A stretch of DNA of 64,000 nt from Pyrinomonadaceae bacterium MAG19_C2-C3 (GTDB lineage Bacteria; Acidobacteriota; Blastocatellia; Pyrinomonadales; Pyrinomonadaceae): assembly GCA_024330265.1 (NCBI GenBank), contig JANDLT010000005.1:60251-124250 (forward strand), given 5' to 3'. Of this stretch, positions 61,952 through 64,000 are shown one piece after another. The translations under genes were made by a program, and so were the position numbers. Numbering within the stretch: the first letter of the stretch is position 1; every line of letters starts with the position of its first letter. The notes below the pieces were generated by a model, which searched no databases, was not told the origin of the DNA, and saw only the letters and a list, made by a program, of their open reading frames with translations.

Positions 61952-62638
61952 GTGTCTTCGCTTTCATCTCGCACAACCTTCATCGCTTCGATTATGCGCG
62001 CAGATTTATCGTACATGTCGCTCATCGCGCCCGTGATTGTTCTTTTGTGTTCCCAAGCCGACATCACCTTCGCGCGTTCGCACCCGATGCCTGTCATCCA
62101 CATCGTTCAACAGGTTGTCGAAGCGACGAGCGCACCGCCGCCTTTGCGTCGCATGTCGGCGGTCGAACAAACCAAACTCGGCTCTGCCGATGATGCCAAA
62201 CAGCGCGCACGCTTCACGCTCGAACTCGCCGACCGCCGCCTAAGCCAAGCCGAACAATCAACCGCCGCGCGGGATTTCGCAAACGCTTCACTCGAAATCG
62301 GCGCGTATCAGGCTTTGATAGACGATGCCCTCGCCCAAGTCAAAAATGACTATACGTTCAATAAAGCCCGCGACGTGTATAAACGATTCGACTTGAATTT
62401 GCGCTCGCATGTCGTGCGCCTTGAAACCATGCGCCGCATCACACCTTCGGCGTATGCCGTTCACATCACCACGACCGTCGCCCTCACGCGCCGCACGCGA
62501 ACCGCGATGCTCAATATGTACTTCGGTTCAAACGTGGTTGACGATGAACTTCCGGTTGAAAAAAATGACGGTGAAGATGAACGCGCTCCCGATAAAATCG
62601 GCAATGACAACGCCCGTCAACCACCGTCACAACTTTAA
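61952..62638 (+). CDS. Exported helical protein of unknown function
   Basis: 228 residues from GTG 61,952. Hydrophobic N-terminus (MSLIAPVIVLLCSQADITFA) as signal, then helices ARFTLELADRRLSQAEQSTA, ARDFANASLEIGAYQALIDD and KARDVYKRFDLNLRSHVVRL. A polar acidic tail ends it. No family recognised. The pattern of a helical, signal-bearing protein matches its neighbour at 62.7 kb, and the two may be diverged duplicates or partners. Confidence 0.65.
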   Translation: MSSLSSRTTFIASIMRADLSYMSLIAPVIVLLCSQADITFARSHPMPVIHIVQQVVEATSAPPPLRRMSAVEQTKLGSADDAKQRARFTLELADRRLSQAEQSTAARDFANASLEIGAYQALIDDALAQVKNDYTFNKARDVYKRFDLNLRSHVVRLETMRRITPSAYAVHITTTVALTRRTRTAMLNMYFGSNVVDDELPVEKNDGEDERAPDKIGNDNARQPPSQL

Positions 62639-62672
62639 CTTGTTCACAGTTTCATAAATCAACACGCTCATA

Positions 62673-63302
62673 ATGAATCAACATACATCACCAAATGCTT
62701 TCAAACTCGCGCGCTCCATTCGCTCTAAGACACGTTCCGGCTTCGTCGCCATCTGTCTCGCATCATTCATGTTTGGCACGGTCGCCGTCCGCGCCGCGCC
62801 GCACGAAATCGTGACCGACAACTTTACCCCGCCCCGCACCGTCGTCACACAAAACCGCGACTGGCTGACCGACGAAGAAGACATGCGCGTGCGCGAAGCA
62901 CAAGAGATTGACAAGCGCATTGACGTATTCGTCAAAGTCATCGAACGCCGTCTGTCCGCCCTCAAGGGTTCGCCCGCCGCGTCGAAGCAGAACCGCAAAG
63001 ACACGGAAAAATACGGCGAACTTCGCACCGGCACGCCGCCCGAATTACTCTCCGACATCGTGCGCGCACTAAACGCCGCCGTTGACAACATAGACGACGC
63101 TTCATCGCGTCCCGCGCAAAAGATTTTGCTTCCGAAAGCCTTCGAGAAATTACAGGCGGCTGCCCGTACACATCGCGCGCAGTTCTCCACCCTGCGCGAC
63201 AACACGAAAGACACCGACGCACTCCGTCTGCTTGACCAAAGCATCGAAATCACAGATTCGATTATCGCCGCCCACATGAACACCGACAACACCAAACCCT
63301 AA
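62673..63302 (+). CDS. Exported helical protein of unknown function
   Basis: 209 residues. Signal-like FVAICLASFMFGTVAVRAAP, then EAQEIDKRIDVFVKVIERRL, PPELLSDIVRALNAAVDNID, KILLPKAFEKLQAAARTHRA and RLLDQSIEITDSIIAAHM. Helical, no family recognised. It starts 34 bases after the preceding gene, so both share a transcript with the TPR gene. Its stop is two bases before a heptamer repeat. Confidence 0.65.
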   Translation: MNQHTSPNAFKLARSIRSKTRSGFVAICLASFMFGTVAVRAAPHEIVTDNFTPPRTVVTQNRDWLTDEEDMRVREAQEIDKRIDVFVKVIERRLSALKGSPAASKQNRKDTEKYGELRTGTPPELLSDIVRALNAAVDNIDDASSRPAQKILLPKAFEKLQAAARTHRAQFSTLRDNTKDTDALRLLDQSIEITDSIIAAHMNTDNTKP

Positions 63303-63303
63303 A

Positions 63304-63378
63304 GATAGTGGATAGTGGATAGTTAAAAACTGTTCCTGTCTTTCACTATCCACTATCCACTATCCACTATCCACTAAC
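63304..63378. repeat. Inverted array of GATAGTG heptamers
   Basis: Left arm GATAGTGGATAGTGGATAG (63,304-63,324 with trailing TT) and right arm of about five ACTATCC units (63,345-63,378), able to form a long hairpin. It fills the space between two plus-strand genes and touches the start of the next. Confidence 0.9.
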
Positions 63379-63382
63379 GAAT

Positions 63383-63943
63383 ATGGACAATAGATTTTAT
63401 CCCGGAGTCGAATGCGACCCGCCGCGCTTAACGGCGGCACTTCAACAATTATTTGAGAAGGAAACCTACGAAGTCCAAACGATGCAGGTGTCGCGTACTA
63501 GCGTCATTCAAGCCCGCAAGAGCGGAACACTGCGCGACATCGCCGGACTTTCTTCAGCCCTGACCGTTAAAATCACGCCCGAACACGGCGGCACGCGCGT
63601 CGAAATCGGAATGCAAAAATGGTTTGATAAAGCGGCGGTCGCCGCCGTCGCCATCATCCTTCAACCGTGGCTGCTCGCGCTTCCCGCGCTCGGTGCTTAC
63701 TGGCAACACCGCGCCACCGAAAGCGCGTGGAACATCGTCGAGGCACACATCTCCGCCCAAGCCGGAGGCTATGTTCCGCCAACGCCCGGACGCTGCGGAA
63801 CGTGCGGTGCTTCCGTCAATGCCGATTCGTCTTTTTGCCCGTCGTGCGGCTCTAACTTACGCCTTAACGGTTGCCCATCTTGCGGCGCACCGCAACGCGA
63901 CCCCAATGCCCGCTTCTGTTATTCATGCGGTAAGGCGATGTAA
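63383..63943 (+). CDS. Zinc-ribbon protein
   Basis: 186 residues. The C-terminal 50 residues are a double zinc ribbon: GRCGTCGASVNADSSFCPSC then GCPSCGAPQRDPNARFCYSC. A central hydrophobic segment (AAVAAVAIILQPWLLALPAL) may be a membrane helix. The N-terminal half, DNRFYPGVECDPPRLTAALQ and VIQARKSGTLRDIAGLSSAL, is not recognised. It starts five bases after the heptamer repeat. Confidence 0.75.
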   Translation: MDNRFYPGVECDPPRLTAALQQLFEKETYEVQTMQVSRTSVIQARKSGTLRDIAGLSSALTVKITPEHGGTRVEIGMQKWFDKAAVAAVAIILQPWLLALPALGAYWQHRATESAWNIVEAHISAQAGGYVPPTPGRCGTCGASVNADSSFCPSCGSNLRLNGCPSCGAPQRDPNARFCYSCGKAM

Positions 63944-64000
63944 ATTAACGTGAGCCTCAATGATTCGCGCATCACCACCACGAATGAAAATTGAGAGGCA

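Noticed and set aside
62678..63295. Minus-strand open frame of about 205 codons
   Set aside because: Shadow of the plus-strand exported protein, which has a signal peptide and operon spacing.
63304..63378. CRISPR-like array
   Set aside because: Units are 7 bases without unique spacers and are arranged as an inverted pair; same for 41.6 and 59.2 kb.

Overview
The window looks like a chromosomal segment of a soil or freshwater Acidobacteriota-type bacterium (Blastocatellia-like is my guess, from overall gene style only; there is no rRNA marker). Supporting hints are the housekeeping set with PyrD/PyrF, ComEC, ScpA/ScpB, long-form HflX, MeaB with methylmalonyl-CoA epimerase, SurA-type PpiC, LarE and a very long ribosomal S1 protein. 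Most genes from 27.5 to 45.7 kb lie on the minus strand in tight runs.

Layout. 1-6 kb: pyrD-pyrF, a hairpin cluster, comEC and a SIMPL-domain protein. 6,096-27,544: a Tn7-like transposon of about 21.4 kb that I could delimit from the sequence. It has terminal inverted repeats beginning TGTGAAT, arrays of GCGA-core sites at both ends (three spaced sites on the left, four closely spaced on the right), tnsA, tnsB, tnsC, tniQ and a large protein with TnsE-like features beside the right end. The right end lies inside the 3' end of an rlmD/rumA-type gene and supplies its last three codons and stop. 27.5-45.7 kb: host genes (rlmD, cutA, two toxin-antitoxin pairs, PfkB kinase, mtnP, MBL protein, ppiC, mce-meaB-acyl-CoA dehydrogenase, pseudouridine synthase, scpB-scpA, trpS, M50 protease, NHL protein). 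46-64 kb: hflX, HIT protein, HU, rpsA, a BNR/sortilin-like secreted protein, an OmpA-type outer-membrane protein, gdhA, larE, TPR protein, small secreted proteins and a zinc-ribbon protein.

Inside the transposon, tnsAB and tnsC-tniQ are separated by about 9 kb. That insert carries an XRE regulator, a frameshifted IS, a NACHT NTPase, a secreted trypsin-VWA protein, a second XRE regulator and an exonuclease gene split by a second IS. It also carries three arrays of a different repeat (consensus TTGCCYAYAAAGT, 18-23 bp spacing) that look like the ends of another Tn7-like element, so a nested transposon is likely. Downstream of tniQ lies an A+T-rich four-gene operon: C5-cytosine DNA methyltransferase, HD-domain protein, P-loop ATPase and an unrecognised protein. 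This is the best candidate for an undescribed, probably defensive, system.

The host part is rich in intergenic palindromes: a GAGGCGGGC family (three copies), a CCGCAGAGACGCGGAG family (two good copies), several nested palindromes, and three inverted arrays of heptamers next to gene 3' ends. Two of the heptamer arrays supply the C-terminal codons and stop of a gene (scpA, larE).
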